A DNA stretch of 64,000 bases from Branchinecta lynchi. Its lineage: Eukaryota; Arthropoda; Branchiopoda; Anostraca; Branchinectidae. How positions within the stretch are numbered: the first letter of the stretch is position 1; each line of letters starts with the position of its first letter. The notes beneath the pieces were generated by a model. It was given only the letters and a program-made list of their open reading frames with translations. It did no database searches and was not told where the DNA came from. This document shows positions 48,520 to 62,200 of this stretch, in pieces. Location: assembly GCA_023053575.1 (NCBI GenBank), contig JAKZAP010000118.1, forward strand, positions 60,189-124,188. Reading direction: 5' to 3'. The position numbers and the translations under genes were made by a program.

Positions 48520-51500
48520 CAAGGTTAGTTTTCCCGAAAGGTTTGTTTCCCCACAAGGTGGGTTTTCCCACAAGGTTGGTTTTCCCGCAGGGTTTGTTTT
48601 CCCACAAGGTTAGTTTTCCCGCAAGGTTTGTTTCCCCACAAGGTTTGTTTTCCCACAAGGATTGTTTTCTCACAAGGTTTGATTTCCTACTAGGTTTGTT
48701 TCCCCACAAGGTTTGTTTTCCCACAAGGTTTGCTTTCCCCCAAGGTTGGTTTTCCCGCAAGGTTGGTTTTCCCACAAGGTTTGTTTTCCCACTGTGTTGG
48801 TTTTCCCAAAAGGTTCGCTTTCCCAAAAGGTTGGTTTTCCCACAAGGTTAGTTTTCCCGCAGGGTTGCTTTACCCATAAGGTTGGTTTTCCCACAAGGTT
48901 TGTTTTCTCACAAGGTTTGTTTTCCCACTAGGTTGTTTTTCCCACTAGGTTGGTTTTCCCACAAGGTTTGTTTTCCCACAAGCTTTGTTTTCCCCCAAGG
49001 TTGGTTTTCCCGCAAGGTTGGTTTTAACACAAGGTTTGTTTTCCCACTGTGTTGGTTTTCCCAAAAGGTTCGCTTTCCCGCAAGGTTGGTTTTCCCACAA
49101 GGTTTGTTTCCCCACAAGGTTTGTTTTCCCATAAGGTTTGTTTCCCCACAAGGTTTGTTTTCCCACTAGGTTTGTTTTCCCATAAGGTTGGTTTTCCCAC
49201 AAGGTTTGTTTTCTCACAAGGTTTGTTTTCCCACTAGGTTTGTTTTCCCACAAGGTTTGTTTTCTCACAAGGTTTGTTTTCCCACAAGGTTTGTTTTCCC
49301 ACAAGGTTTGTTTTCACACAAGGTTTGTTTTCCCACAAGGTTTGTTTTCCCGAAAGGTTTGTTGCCCCACAAGGTTGGTTTTCCCACAATGTTGGTATTT
49401 TTCGCAGGGTTTGTTTTCCCACAAGTTTAGTTTTCCCGCAAGGTTTGTTTCCCCACAAGGTTTGTTTTCCCACAAGGATTGTTTTCCCACTAGGTTTGTT
49501 TCCCCACAAGGTTTGTTTTCCCACAAGGTTTTTTTTCCCCCAAGGTTGGTTTTCCCACAAGGTTGGTTTTCCCACAAGGTTTGTTTTCCCACTGTGTTGG
49601 TTTTCCCAAAAGGTTCGCTTTCCCACAAGGTTGGTTTTCCCACAAGGTTGGTTTTCCCGCAGGGTTGCTTTCCCCATAAGGTTGGTTTTCCCACAAGGTT
49701 TGTTTTCTCACAAGGTTTGTTTTCCCACTAGGTTGTTTTTTCCCACTAGGTTGGTTTTCCCACAAGGTTTGTTTTCCCACAAGCTTTGTTTTCCCCCCAA
49801 GGTTGGTTTTCCCGCAAGGTTGGTTTTCCCACAAGGTTTGTTTTCCCACTGTGTTGGTTTTCCCAAAAGGTTCGCTTTCCCGCAAGGTTGGTTTTCCCAC
49901 AAGGTTTGTTTCCCCACAAGGTTTGTTTTCCCATAAGGTTTGTTTTCCCACAAGGTTTGTTTTCCCACAAGGTTTGTTTTCCCACAAGGTTTGTTTTCCC
50001 ACAAGGTTGGTTTTCCCGCAAGGTTGGTTTTCCCACAAGGTTTGTGTTCCCACTGTGTTGGTTTTCCCAAAAGGTTCGCTTTCCCACAAGGTTGGTTTTC
50101 CCGCAGGGTTGCTTTCCCCATAAAGTTTGTTTTCCCACAAGGTTTGTTTTCCCACAAGGTTTGTTTTCCCGAAAGGTTTGTTTCCCCACAAGGTTGGTTT
50201 TCCCACAAGGTTGGTTTTCCCGCAGGGTTTGTTTTCCCACAAGGTTAGTTTTCCCGCAAGGTTTGTTTTCCCACAAGGTTAGTTTTCCCACAAGGTTTGT
50301 TTCCCCACAAGGTTTGTTTCCCCACAAGGTTTGTTTTCCCACAAGGTTTGTTTTCTCACAAGGTTTGTTTTCCCACTGTGTTGGTTTTCCCAAAAGGTTC
50401 GCTTTCCCGCAAGGTTGGTTTTCCCACAAGGTTGGTTTTCCCGCAGGGTTTGTTTCCCCATGAGGTTGGTTTTCCCACAAGGTTTGTTTTCTCACAAGGT
50501 TTGTTTTCCCACAAGGTTTGTTTCCCACAAGGTTTGTTTTCCCACAAGGTTCGTTTTCCCGCAGGGTTTGTTTTCCCACAAGGTTAGTTTTCCCGAAAGG
50601 TTTGTTTCCCCACAAGGTTGGTTTTCCCACAAGCTTGGTTTTCCCGCAGGGTTTGTTTTCCCACAAGGTTAGTTTCCCCGCAAGGTTTGTTTCCCCCCAA
50701 GGTTTGTTTTCCCACAAGGATTGTTTTCTCACAAGGTTTGTTTTCCCACTAGGTTTGTCCCCACAAGGTTTGTTTTCCCACAAGGTTTGTTTTCCCCCAA
50801 GGTTGGTTTTCCCGCAAGGTTGGTTTTCCCACAAGGTTTTTTTCCCACTGTGTTGGTTTTCTCAAAAGGTTCGCTTTCCCACAAGGTTGGTTTTCCCACA
50901 AGGTTGGTTTTCCCGCAGGGTTGCTTTCCCCATAAGGTTGGTTTTCCCACAAGGTTTGTTTTCCCACAAGGTTAGTTTTCCCACAAGGTTTGTTTCCCCA
51001 CAAGGTTTGTTTCCCCACAAGGTTTGTTTTCCCACAAGGATTGTTTTCTCACAAGGTTTGTTTTCCCACTGTGTTGGTTTTCCCAAAAGGTTCGCTTTCC
51101 CGCAAGGTTTGTTTTCCCACAAGATTACTTTTCCCACAAGGTTTGTTTCCCCACAAGGTTTGTTTCCCCACAAGGTTTGTTTTCCCACAAGGATTGTTTT
51201 CTCACAAGGTTTATTTTCCCACTGTGTTGGTTTTCCCAAAAGGTTCGCTTTCCCGCAAGGTTGGTTTTCCCACAAGGTTGGTTTTCCCGCAGGGTTTGTT
51301 TCCCCATAAGGTTGGTTTTCCCACAAGGTTTGTTTTCTCACAAGGTTTGTTTTCCCACAAGGTTTGTTTTCCCACAAGGTTTGTTTTCCCACAAGGTTCG
51401 TTTTCCCGCAGGGTTTGTTTTCCCACAAGGTTAGTTTTCTCGAAAGGTTTGTTTCCCCACGAGGTTGGTTTTCCCACAAGGTTGGTTTTCCCGCAGGGTT

Positions 51501-54500
51501 TGTTTTCCCACAAGGTTAGTTTCCCCGCAAGGTTTGTTTCCCCCCAAGGTTTGTTTTCCCACAAGGATTGTTTTCTCACAAGGTTTGTTTTCCCACTAGG
51601 TTTGTTTCCCCACAAGGTTTGTTTTCCCACAAGGTTTGTTCTCCCCCAAGGTTGGTTTTCCCGCAAGGTTGGTTTTCCCACAAGGTTTTTGTCCCACTGT
51701 GTTGGTTTTCCCAAAAGGTTCGCTTTCCCACAAGGTTGGTTTTCCCACAAGGTTGGTTTTCCCGCAGGGTTGCTTTCCCCATAAGGTTGGTTTTCCCACA
51801 AGGTTTGTTTTCTCACAAGGTTTGTTTTCCCACTAGGTTGTTTTTCCCACTAGGTTGGTTTTCCCACAAGGTTTCTTTTCCCACAAGCTTTGTTTTCCCC
51901 CAAGGTTGGTTTTCCGGCAAGGTTGGTTTTCCCACAAGGTTTTTTTTCCCACTGTGTTGGTTTTCCCACTGTGTTGGTTTTCCCAAAAGGTTCGCTTTCC
52001 CACAAGGTTGGTTTTCCCACAAGGTTAGTTTTCCCGCAGGGTTGCTTTACCCATAAGGTTGGTTTTCCCACAAGGTTTGTTTTCTCACAAGGTTTGTTTT
52101 CCCACTAGGTTGTTTTTCCCACTAGGTTGGTTTTCCCACAAGGTTTGCTTTCCCCCAAGGTTGGTTTTCCCGCAAGGTTGGTTTTCCCACAAGGTTTGTT
52201 TTCCCACTGTGTTGGTTTTCCCAAAAGGTTCGCTTTCCCACAAGGTTTGTTTTCCCACAAGGTTAGTTTTCCCGAAAGGTTTGTTTCCCCACAAGGTGGG
52301 TTTTCCCACAAGGTTGGTTTTCCCGCAGGGTTTGTTTTCCCACAAGGTTAGTTTTCCCGCAAGGTTTGTTTCCCCACAAGGTTTGTTTTCCCACAAGGAT
52401 TGTTTTCTCACAAGGTTTGATTTCCTACTAGGTTTGTTTCCCCACAAGGTTTGTTTTCCCACAAGGTTTGCTTTCCCCCAAGGTTGGTTTTCCCGCAAGG
52501 TTGGTTTTCCCACAAGGTTTGTTTTCCCACTGTGTTGGTTTTCCCAAAAGGTTCGCTTTCCCACAAGGTTGGTTTTCCCACAAGGTTAGTTTTCCCGCAG
52601 GGTTGCTTTACCCATAAGGTTGGTTTTCCCACAAGGTTTGTTTTCTCACAAGGTTTGTTTTCCCACTAGGTTGTTTTTCCCACTAGGTTGGTTTTCCCAC
52701 AAGGTTTGTTTTCCCACAAGCTTTGTTTTCCCCCAAGGTTGGTTTTCCCGCAAGGTTGGTTTTAACACAAGGTTTGTTTTCCCACTGTGTTGGTTTTCCC
52801 AAAAGGTTCGCTTTCCCGCAAGGTTGGTTTTCCCACAAGGTTTGTTTCCCCACAAGGTTTGTTTTCCCATAAGGTTTGTTTCCCCACAAGGTTTGTTTTC
52901 CCACTAGGTTTGTTTTCCCATAAGGTTGGTTTTCCCACAAGGTTTGTTTTCTCACAAGGTTTGTTTTCCCACTAGGTTTGTTTTCCCACAAGGTTTGTTT
53001 TCTCACAAGGTTTGTTTTCCCACAAGGTTTGTTTTCCCACAAGGTTTGTTTTCACACAAGGTTTGTTTTCCCACAAGGTTTGTTTTCCCGAAAGGTTTGT
53101 TTCCCCCCAAGGTTGGTTTTCCCACAATGTTGGTATTTTTCGCAGGGTTTGTTTTCCCACAAGTTTAGTTTTCCCGCAAGGTTTGTTTCCCCACAAGGTT
53201 TGTTTTCCCACAAGGATTGTTTTCCCACTAGGTTTGTTTCCCCACAAGGTTTGTTTTCCCACAAGGTTTGTTTTCCCCCAAGGTTGGTTTTCCCGCAAGG
53301 TTGGTTTTCCCACAAGGTTTGTTTTCCCACTGTGTTGGTTTTCCCAAAAGGTTCGCTTTCCCACAAGGTTGGTTTTCCCACAAGGTTGGTTTTCCCGCAG
53401 GGTTGCTTTCCCCATAAGGTTGGTTTTCCCACAAGGTTTGTTTTCTCACAAGGTTTGTTTTCCCACTAGGTTGTTTTTTCCCACTAGGTTGGTTTTCCCA
53501 CAAGGTTTGTTTTCCCACAAGCTTTGTTTTCCCCCAAGGTTGGTTTTCCCGCAAGGTTGGTTTTCCCACAAGGTTTGTTTTCCCACTGTGTTGGTTTTCC
53601 CAAAAGGTTCGCTTTCCCGCAAGGTTGGTTTTCCCACAAGGTTTGTTTCCCCACAAGGTTTGTTTTCCCATAAGGTTTGTTTTCCCACAAGGTTTGTTTT
53701 TCCACAAGGTTTGTTTTCCCACAAGGTTTGTTTTCCCACAAGGTTGGTTTTCCCGCAAGGTTGGTTTTCCCACAAGGTTTGTGTTCCCACTGTGTTGGTT
53801 TTCCCAAAAGGTTCGCTTTCCCACAAGGTTGGTTTTCCCGCAGGGTTGCTTTCCCCATAAGGTTTGTTTTCCCACAAGGTTTGTTTTCCCACAAGGTTTG
53901 TTTTCCCGAAAGGTTTGTTTCCCCACAAGGTTGGTTTTCCCACAAGGTTGGTTTTCCCGCAGGGTTTGTTTTCCCACAAGGTTAGTTTTCCCGCAAGGTT
54001 TGTTTTCCCACAAGGCTAGTTTTCCCACAAGGTTTGTTTCCCCACAAGGTTTGTTTCCCCACAAGGTTTGTTTTCCCACAAGGTTTGTTTTCTCACAAGG
54101 TTTGTTTTCCCACTGTGTTGGTTTTCCCAAAAGGTTCGCTTTCCCGCAAGGTTGGTTTTCCCACAAGGTTGGTTTTCCCGCAGGGTTTGTTTCCCCATAA
54201 GGTTGGTTTTCCCACAAGGTTTGTTTTCTCAAAAGGTTTGTTTTCCCACAAGGTTTGTTTCCCACAAGGTTTGTTTTCCCACAAGGTTCGTTTTCCCGCA
54301 GGGTTTGTTTTCCCACAAGGTTAGTTTTCCCGAAAGGTTTGTTTCCCCACAAGGTTGGTTTTCCCACAAGCTTGGTTTTCCCGCAAGGTTGGTTTTCCCA
54401 CAAGGTTTTTTTCCCACTGTGTTGGTTTTCCCAAAAGGTTCGCTTTCCCACAAGGTTGGTTTTCCCACAAGGTTGGTTTTCCCGCAGGGTTGCTTTCCCC

Positions 54501-54900
54501 ATAAGGTTGGTTTTCCCACAAGGTTTGTTTTCCCACAAGGTTAGTTTTCCCACAAGGTTTGTTTCCCCACAAGGTTTGTTTCCCCACAAGGTTTGTTTTC
54601 CCACAAGGATTGTTTTCTCACAAGGTTTGTTTTCCCACTGTGTTGGTTTTCCCAAAAGGTTCGCTTTCCCGCAAGGTTTGTTTTCCCACAAGATTAGTTT
54701 TCCCACAAGGTTTGTTTCCCCACAAGGTTTGTTTCCCCACAAGGTTTGTTTTCCCACAAGGATTGTTTTCTCACAAGGTTTATTTTCCCACTGTGTTGGT
54801 TTTCCCAAAAGGTTCGCTTTCCCGCAAGGTTGGTTTTCCCACAAGGTTGGTTTTCCCGCAGGGTTTGTTTCCCCATAAGGTTGGTTTTCCCACAAGGTTT
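48520..54900 (-). repeat. Tandem duplication at 3,738-bp offset
   Basis: Segment 48520-50630 recurs at 52258-54365. Landmarks 48670/52408, 48882/52620 and 49708/53446 are 3,738 bp apart, and 50279/54016 are 3,737 bp apart. The next part, 50990-51310, recurs at 54559-54878 with the offset reduced to 3,569 bp. Shared rare variants include TTTGATTTCCTAC (about 48678 and 52416), GGTATTTTTCGCAGG (about 49394 and 53132) and GTTTGTTTCCCACAAGG (about 50517 and 54254). Confidence 0.85.
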
Positions 54901-55907
54901 GTTTTCTCACAAGGTTTGTTTTCCCACAAGGTTTGTTTTCCCACAAGGTTTGTTTTCCCACAAGGTTCGTTTTCCCGCAGGGTTTGTTTTCCCACAAGGT
55001 TAGTTTTCTCGAAAGGTTTGTTTCCCCACAAGGTTGGTTTTCCCACAAGGTTGGTTTTCCCGCAGGGTTTTTTTTTCCCACAAGGTTAGTTTCCCCGCAA
55101 GGTTTGTTTCCCCCCAAGGTTTGTTTTCCCACAAGGATTGTTTTCTCACAAGGTTTGTTTTCCCACTAGGTTTGTTTCCCCACAAGGTTGGTTTTCCCAC
55201 AAGGTTTGTTTTCTCACAAGGTTTGTTTTCCCACTAGGTTGTTTTTCCCACTAGGTTGGTTTTCCCACAAGGTTTCTTTTCCCACAAGCTTTGTTTTCCC
55301 CCAAGGTTGGTTTTCCGGCAAGGTTGGTTTTCCCAAAAGGTTTGTTTTCCCACTGTGTTGGTTTTCCCAAAAGGTTCGCTTTCCCGCAAGGTTGGTTTTC
55401 CCACAAGGTTTGTTTCCCCACAAGGTTTGTTTTCCCATAAGATTTGTTTTCCCACTAGGTTTTTTTTCCCATAAGGTTGGTTTTCCCGCAAGGTTGGTTT
55501 TCCCACAAGGTTTGTTTACCCACAAGGTTTGTTTCCCCACAAGGTTTGTTTTCCCACTAGGTTTGTTTTCCCATAAGGTTGGTTTTCCCACAAGGTTTTT
55601 TTTCTCACAAGGTTTGTTTTCCCACTAGGTTTGTTTCCCCACAAGGTTTGTTTTCTCACAAGGTTTGTTTTCCCACAAGGTTTGTTTTCCCACAAGGTTT
55701 GTTTCCCCACAAGGTTTGTTTTCCCGAAAGGTTTGTTTCCCCACAAGGTTGGTTTTCCCACAAGGTTTGTTTTCCCACTGTGTTGGTTTTCCCAAAAGGT
55801 TCGCTTTCCCGCAAGGTTGGTTTTCCCACAAGGTTTATTTCCCCACAAGGTTTGTTTTCCCATAAGGTTTGTTTTCCCGCAAGGTTGGTTTTCCCACAAG
55901 GTTTGTG

Positions 55908-56215
55908 TTCCCACTGTGTTGTGGTTTTCCCAAAAGGTTCGCTTTCCCGCAAGGTTGGTTTTCCCACAAGGTTTGTGTTCCCACTGTGTTGTGGTTTTCC
56001 CAAAAGGTTCGCTTTCCCACAAGGTTGGTTTTCCCACAAGGTTTATTTCCCCACAAGGTTTGTTTTCCCATAAGGTTTGTTTTCCCACAAGGTTTGTTTT
56101 CCCACAAGGTTTGTTTTCCCACAAGGTTTGTTTTCCCACAAGGTTGGTTTTCCCGCAAGGTTGGTTTTCCCACAAGGTTTGTGTTCCCACTGTGTTGTGG
56201 TTTTCCCAAAAGGTT
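55908..56215 (-). repeat. Cluster of three 19-bp monomers (TG insertion)
   Basis: Three monomers carry a 2-base insertion, reading CACTGTGTTGTGGTTTT instead of CACTGTGTTGGTTTT, starting near 55913, 55983 and 56189. Spacings of 70 and 206 bp equal 4 and 12 monomers plus 2 bases. One slippage event was evidently copied by short-range duplication. Confidence 0.75.
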
Positions 56216-58689
56216 CGCTTTCCCACAAGGTTGGTTTTCCCACAAGGTTGGTTTTCCCGCAGGGTTGCTTTCCCCATAAGGTTTGTTTTCCCACAAGGTT
56301 TGTTTTCCCACAAGGTTTGTTTTCCCACAAGGTTTGTTTTTCCGAAAGGTTTGTTTCCCCACAAGGTTGGTTTTCCCACAAGGTTGGTTTTCCCGCAGGG
56401 TTTGTTTTCCCACAAGGTTAGTTTTCCCGCAAGGTTTGTTTTCCCACAAGGTTAGTTTTCACACAAGGTTTGTTTCCCCACAAGGTTTGTTTCCCCACAA
56501 GGTTTGTTTTCCTAAAAGGTTTGTTTTCTCACAAGGTTTGTTTTCCCACTGTGTTGGTTTTCCCAAAAGGTTCGCTTTCCCGCAAGGATGGTTTTCACAC
56601 AAGGTTGGTTTTCCCGCTGGGTTTGTTTCCCCATAAGGTTGGTTTTCCCACAAGGTTTGTTTTCTCACAAGGTTTGTTTTCCCACAAGGTTTGTTTTCCC
56701 ACAAGGTTTGTTTTCCCACAAGGTTCGTTTTCCCGCAGGGTTTGTTATCCCACAAGGTTAGTTTTCCCGAAAGGTTTGTTTCCCCACAAGGTTGGTTTTC
56801 CCACAAGGTTGGTTTTCCCGCAGGGTTTGTTTTCCCACAAGGTTAGTTTCCCCGCAAGGTTTGTTTCCCCACAAGGTTTGTTTTCCCACAAGGTTCGTGT
56901 TCCCGCAGGTTTTGTTTTCCCACAAGGTTTGTTTTCCCCCAAGGTTGGTTTTCCCGCAAGGTTGGTTTTCCCACAAGGTTTTTTTCCCACTGTGTTGGTT
57001 TTCCCAAAAGGTTCGCTTTCCCACAAGGTTGGTTTTCCCACAAGGTTGGTTTTCCCGCAGGGTTGCTTTCCCCATAAGGTTGGTTTTCCCACAAGGTTTG
57101 CTTTCTCACAAGGTTTGTTTTCCCACTAGGTTGTTTTTCCCACTAGGTTGGTTTTCCCACAAGGTTTGTTTTCCCAAAAGGTTTGTTTTCCCACTAGGTT
57201 GTTTTTCCCACTAGGTTGGTTTTCCCACAAGGTTTGTTTTCCCACAAGCTTTGTTTTCCCCCAAGGTTGTTTTTCCCACTGTGTTGGTTTTCCCAAAAGG
57301 TGCGCTTTCCCGCAAGGTTGGTTTTCCCACAAGGTTTGTTTCCCCACAAGGTTTGTTTTCCCATAAGGTTTGTTTTCCCACAAGGTTTGTTTTCCCACAA
57401 GGTTTGTTTTCCCACAAGCTTTGTTTTCCCCCAAGGTTGTTTTTCCCACTGTGTTGGTTTTCCCAAAAGTTGCGCTTTCCCGCAAGGTTGGTTTTCCCAC
57501 AAGGTTTGTTTCCCCAAAAGGTTTGTTTTCCCATAAGGTTTGTTTTCCCGCAAGGTTGGTTTTCCCACAAGGTTTGTTTTCCCACTGTGTTGGTTTTCCC
57601 AAAAGGTTCGCTTTCCCGCAAGGTTGGTTTTCCCACAAGGTTTGTTTCCCCACAAGGTTTGTTTACCCATAAGGTTTGTTTTCCCACAAGGTTTGTTTTC
57701 CCACAAGGTTTGTTTTCCCACAAGGTTGGTTTTCCCGCAAGGTTGGTTTTCCCACAAGGTTTGTTTTCCCACTGTGTTGGTTTTCCCAAAAGGTTCGCTT
57801 TCCCACAAGGTTGGTTTTCCCACAAGGTTGGTTTTCCCGCAGGGTTGCTTTCAGCATAAGGTTTGTTTTCCCACAAGGTTTGTTCTCCCACAAGGTTTGT
57901 TTTCCCACAAGGTTGGTTTTCCCGCAAGGTTTGTTTTCCCACAAGGTTAGTTTTCCCACTAGGTTTGTTTCCCCACAAGGTTTGTTTCCCCACAAGGTTT
58001 GTTTTCCCACAAGGTTTGTTTTCCCATAAGGTTTGTTTTCCCGCAAGGTTGGTTTTCCCACAAGGTTTGTTTTCCCACTGTGTTGGTTTTCCCAAAAGGT
58101 TCGCTTTCCCCGCAAGGTTGGTTTTCCCACAAGGTTTGTTTACCCACAAGGTTTGTTTACCCATAAGGTTTGTTTTCCCACAAGGTTTGTTTTCCCACAA
58201 GGTTTGTTTTCCCACAAGGTTTGTTTTCCCACAAGGTTGGTTTTCCCGCAAGGTTGGTTTTCCGACAAGGTTTGTTTTCCCACTGTGTTGGTTTTTCCCA
58301 AAAGGTTCGCTTTCCCACAAGGTTGGTTTTCCCACAAGGTTGGTTTTCCCGCAGGGTTGCTTTCAGCATAAGGTTTGTTTTCCCACAAGGTTTGTTCTCC
58401 CACAAGGTTTGTTTTCCCACAAGGTTGGTTTTCCCGCAAGGTTTGTTTTCCCACAAGGTTAGTTTTCCCACAAGGTTTGTTTCCCCACAAGGTTTGTTTC
58501 CCCACAAGGTTTGATTTCCCACAAGGTTTGTTTTCCCCAAAGGTTGGTTTTCCCGCAAGGTTGGTTTTCCCACAAGGTTTGTTTTCCCACTGTGTTGGTT
58601 TTCCCAAAAGGTTCGCTTTCCCACAAGGTTGGTTTTCCCACAAGGTTGGTTTTCCCGCAGGGCTGCTTTCCCCATAAGGTTTGTTTTCC

Positions 58690-61600
58690 CACTAGGTTGT
58701 GTTTCCCACTAGGTTGGTCTTCCCACAAGGTTTGTTTTCCCACAAGCTTTGTTTTCCCCCAAGGTTGGTTTTCCCGCAAGGTTGGTTTTCCCACAAGGTT
58801 TGTTTTCCCACTTTGTTGGTTTTCCCAAAAGGTTCGCTTTCCCGCAAGGTTGGTTTTCCCACAAGGTTTGTTTCCCCACAAGGTTTGTTTTCCCACAAGG
58901 TTTGTTTTCCCACAAGGTTGGTTTTCCCGAAAGGCTTGTTTCCCCACAAGGTTGGTTTTCCCACAAGGTTGGTTTTCCCGCAGGGTTTGTTTTCCCACAA
59001 GGTTAGTTTTCCCGCAAGGTTTGTTTCCCCACAAGGTTTGTTTTCCCACAAGGATTGTTTAATCACAAATTTTGTTTTCCCACTAGGTTTGTTTCCCCAC
59101 AAGGTTTGTTTTCCCACAATGTTTGTTTTCCCCCAAGGTTGGTTTTCCCGCAAGGTTGGTTTTCCCACAAGGTTTGTTTTCCCACTGTGTTGGTTTTACC
59201 AAAAGGTTCGCGTTCCCACAAGGTTCGTTTTCCCACAAGGTTGGTTTTCCCACAAGGTTGGTTTTCCCGCAGGGTTGCTTTCCCCATAAGGTTGGTTTTC
59301 CCACAAGGTTTGTTTTCTCACAAGGTTTGTTTTCCCACTAGGTTGTTTTTCCCACTAGGTTGGTTTTCCGAAAAGGTTTGTTTTCCCACAAGCTTTGTTT
59401 TCCCCCAAGGTTGGTTTTCCCGCAAGGTTGGTTTTCCCACAAGGTTTGTTTTCCCACTGTGTTGGTTTTCCCAAAAGGTTCGCTTTCCCGCAAGGCTGGT
59501 TTTCCCACAAGGTTTGTTTCCCCACAATGTTTGTTTTCTCACAAGGTTTGTTTTCCCACAAGGTTGGTTTTCCCGAAAGGTTTGTTTCCCCACAAGGTTG
59601 GTTTTCCCACAAGGCTGGTTTTCCCGCAGGGTTTGTTTTCCCACAAGGTTAGTTTTCCCGCAAGGTTTGTTTTCCCACAAGGTTAGTTTTCCCACAAGGT
59701 TTGTTTCCCCACAAGGTTTGTTTCCCCACAAGGTTTGTTTTCCCACAAGGATTGTTTTCTCACAAGGTTTGTTTTCCCACTGTGTTGGTTTTCCCAAAAG
59801 GTTCGCTTTCCCGCAAGGTTCGCTTTCCCACAAGGTTTGTTTTCCCACAAGCTTTGTTTTCCCCCAAGGTTGGTTTTCCCGCAAGGTTGGTTTTCCCACA
59901 AGGTTTGTTTTCCCACTTTGTTGGTTTTCCCAAAAGGTTCGCTTTCCCGCAAGGTTGGTTTTCCCACAAGGTTTGTTTCCCCACAAGGTTTGTTTTCCCA
60001 CAAGGTTTGTTTTCCCACAAGGTTTGTTTTCCCATAAGGTTTGTTTTCCCGCAAGGTTGGTTTTCCCACAAGGTTTGTTTTCCCACTGTGTTGGTTTTCC
60101 CAAAAGGTTCGCTTTCCCGCAAGGTTGGTTTTCCCACAAGGTTTGTTTACCCACAAGGTTTGTTTACCCATAAGGTTTGTTTTCCCACAAGGTTTGTTTT
60201 CCAACAAGGTTTGTTTTCCCACAAGGTTTGTTTTCCCACAAGGTTGGTTTTCCCGCAAGGTTGGTTTTCCGACAAGGTTTGTTTTCCCACTGTGTTGGTT
60301 TTCCCAAAAGGTTCGCTTTCCCACAAGGTTGGTTTTCCCACAAGGTTGGTTTTCCCGCAGGGTTGCTTTCAGCATAAGGTTTGTTTTCCCACAAGGTTTG
60401 TTCTCCCACAAGGTTTGTTTTCCCACAAGGTTGGTTTTCCCGCAAGGTTTGTTTTCCCACAAGGTTAGTTTTCCCACAAGGTTTGTTTCCCCACAAGGTT
60501 TGTTTCCCCACAAGGTTTGTTTTCCCACAAGGTTTGTTTTCCCCAAAGGTTGGTTTTCCCGCAAGGTTGGTTTTCCCACAAGGTTTGTGTTCCCACTGTG
60601 TTGGTTTTCCCAAAAGGTTCGCTTTCCCACAAGGTTGGTTTTCCCACAAGGTTGGTTTTCCCGCAGGGCTGCTTTCCCCATAAGGTTTGTTTTCCCACTA
60701 GGTTGTGTTTCCCACTAGGATGGTCTTCCCACAAGGTTTGTTTTCCCACAAGCTTTGTTTTCCCCCAAGGTTGGTTTTCCCGCAAGGTTGGTTTTCCCAC
60801 AAGGTTTGTTTTCCCACTTTGTTGGTTTTCCCAAAAGGTTCGCTTTCCCGCAAGGTTGGTTTTCCCACAAGGTTTGTTTCCCCACAAGGTTTTGTTTTCC
60901 CACAAGGTTTGTTTTCCCACAAGGTTGGTTTTCCCGAAAGGCTTGTTTCCCCACAAGGTTGGTTTTCCCACAAGGTTGGTTTTCCCGCAGGGTTTGTTTT
61001 CCCACAAGGTTAGTTTTCCCGCAAGGTTTGTTTCCCCACAAGGTTTGTTTTCCCACAAGGATTGTTTTCTCACAAATTTTGTTTTCCCACTAGGTTTGTT
61101 TCCCCACAAGGTTTGTTTTCCCACAAGGTTTGTTTTCCCCCAAGGTTGGTTTTCCCGCAAGGTTGGTTTTCCCACAAGGTTTGTTTTCCCACTGTGTTGG
61201 TTTTACCAAAAGGTTCGCTTTCCCACAAGGTTCGTTTTCCCACAAGGTTGGTTTTCCCACAAGGTTGGTTTTCCCGCAGGGTTGCTTTCCCCATAAGGTT
61301 GGTTTTCCCACAAGGTTTGTTTTCTCACAAGGTTTGTTTTCCCACTAGGTTGTTTTTCCCACTAGGTTGGTTTTCCGAAAAGGTTTGTTTTCCCACAAGC
61401 TTTGTTTTCCCCCAAGGTTGGTTTTCCCGCAAGGTTGGTTTTCCCACAAGGTTTGTTTTCCCACTGTGTTGGTTTTCCCAAAAGGTTCGCTTTCCCGCAA
61501 GGCTGGTTTTCCCACAAGGTTTGTTTCCCCACAATGTTTGTTTTCTCACAAGGTTTGTTTTCCCACAAGGTTGGTTTTCCCGAAAGGTTTGTTTCCCCAC

Positions 61601-62200
61601 AAGGTTGGTTTTCCCACAAGGCTGGTTTTCCCGCAGGGTTTGTTTTCCCACAAGGTTAGTTTTCCCGCAAGGTTTGTTTTCCCACAAGGTTAGTTTTCCC
61701 ACAAGGTTTGTTTCCCCACAAGGTTTGTTTCCCCACAAGGTTTGTTTTCCCACAAGGATTGTTTTCTCACAAGGTTTGTTTTCCCACTGTGTTGGTTTTC
61801 CCAAAAGGTTCGCTTTCCCGCAAGGTTCGCTTTCCCACAAGGTTTGTTTTCCCACAAGCTTTGTTTTCCCCCAAGGTTGGTTTTCCCGCAAGGTTGGTTT
61901 TCCCACAAGGTTGGTTTTCCCACTTTGTTGGTTTTCCCAAAAGGTTCGCTTTCCCGCAAGGTTGGTTTTCCCACAAGGTTTGTTTCCCCACAAGGTTTGT
62001 TTTCCCACAAGGTTTGTTTTCCCACAAGGTTGGTTTTCCCGAAAGGTTTGTTTCCCCACAAGGTTGGTTTTCCCACAAGGTTGGTTTTCCCGCAGGATTT
62101 GTTTTCCCACAAGGTTAGTTTTCCCGCAAGGTTTGTTTCCCCACAAGGTTTGTTTTCCCACAAGGATTGTTTTCTCACAAGGTTTGTTTTCCCACTAGGT
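58690..62200 (-). repeat. Tandem duplication at 2,007-bp offset
   Basis: Segment 58690-60173 recurs at 60696-62180. Landmarks 58699/60705 are 2,006 bp apart; 59063/61070, 59355/61362 and 59395/61402 are 2,007 bp apart. Shared rare variants include GGTTGTGTTTCCCACTAGG (about 58694 and 60700), TTTTACCAAAAGG (about 59195 and 61202) and TTTTCCGAAAAGG (about 59364 and 61371). Confidence 0.85.

Noticed and set aside
53228..55132. 634-codon open frame, and hundreds of similar frames in the satellite, as repeat-protein genes
   Set aside because: The 17-mer has no stop codons in any frame, all frames give the same peptide, variants ignore codon position, and frames begin and end at monomer variants such as ATGGGG and AACTAACC.
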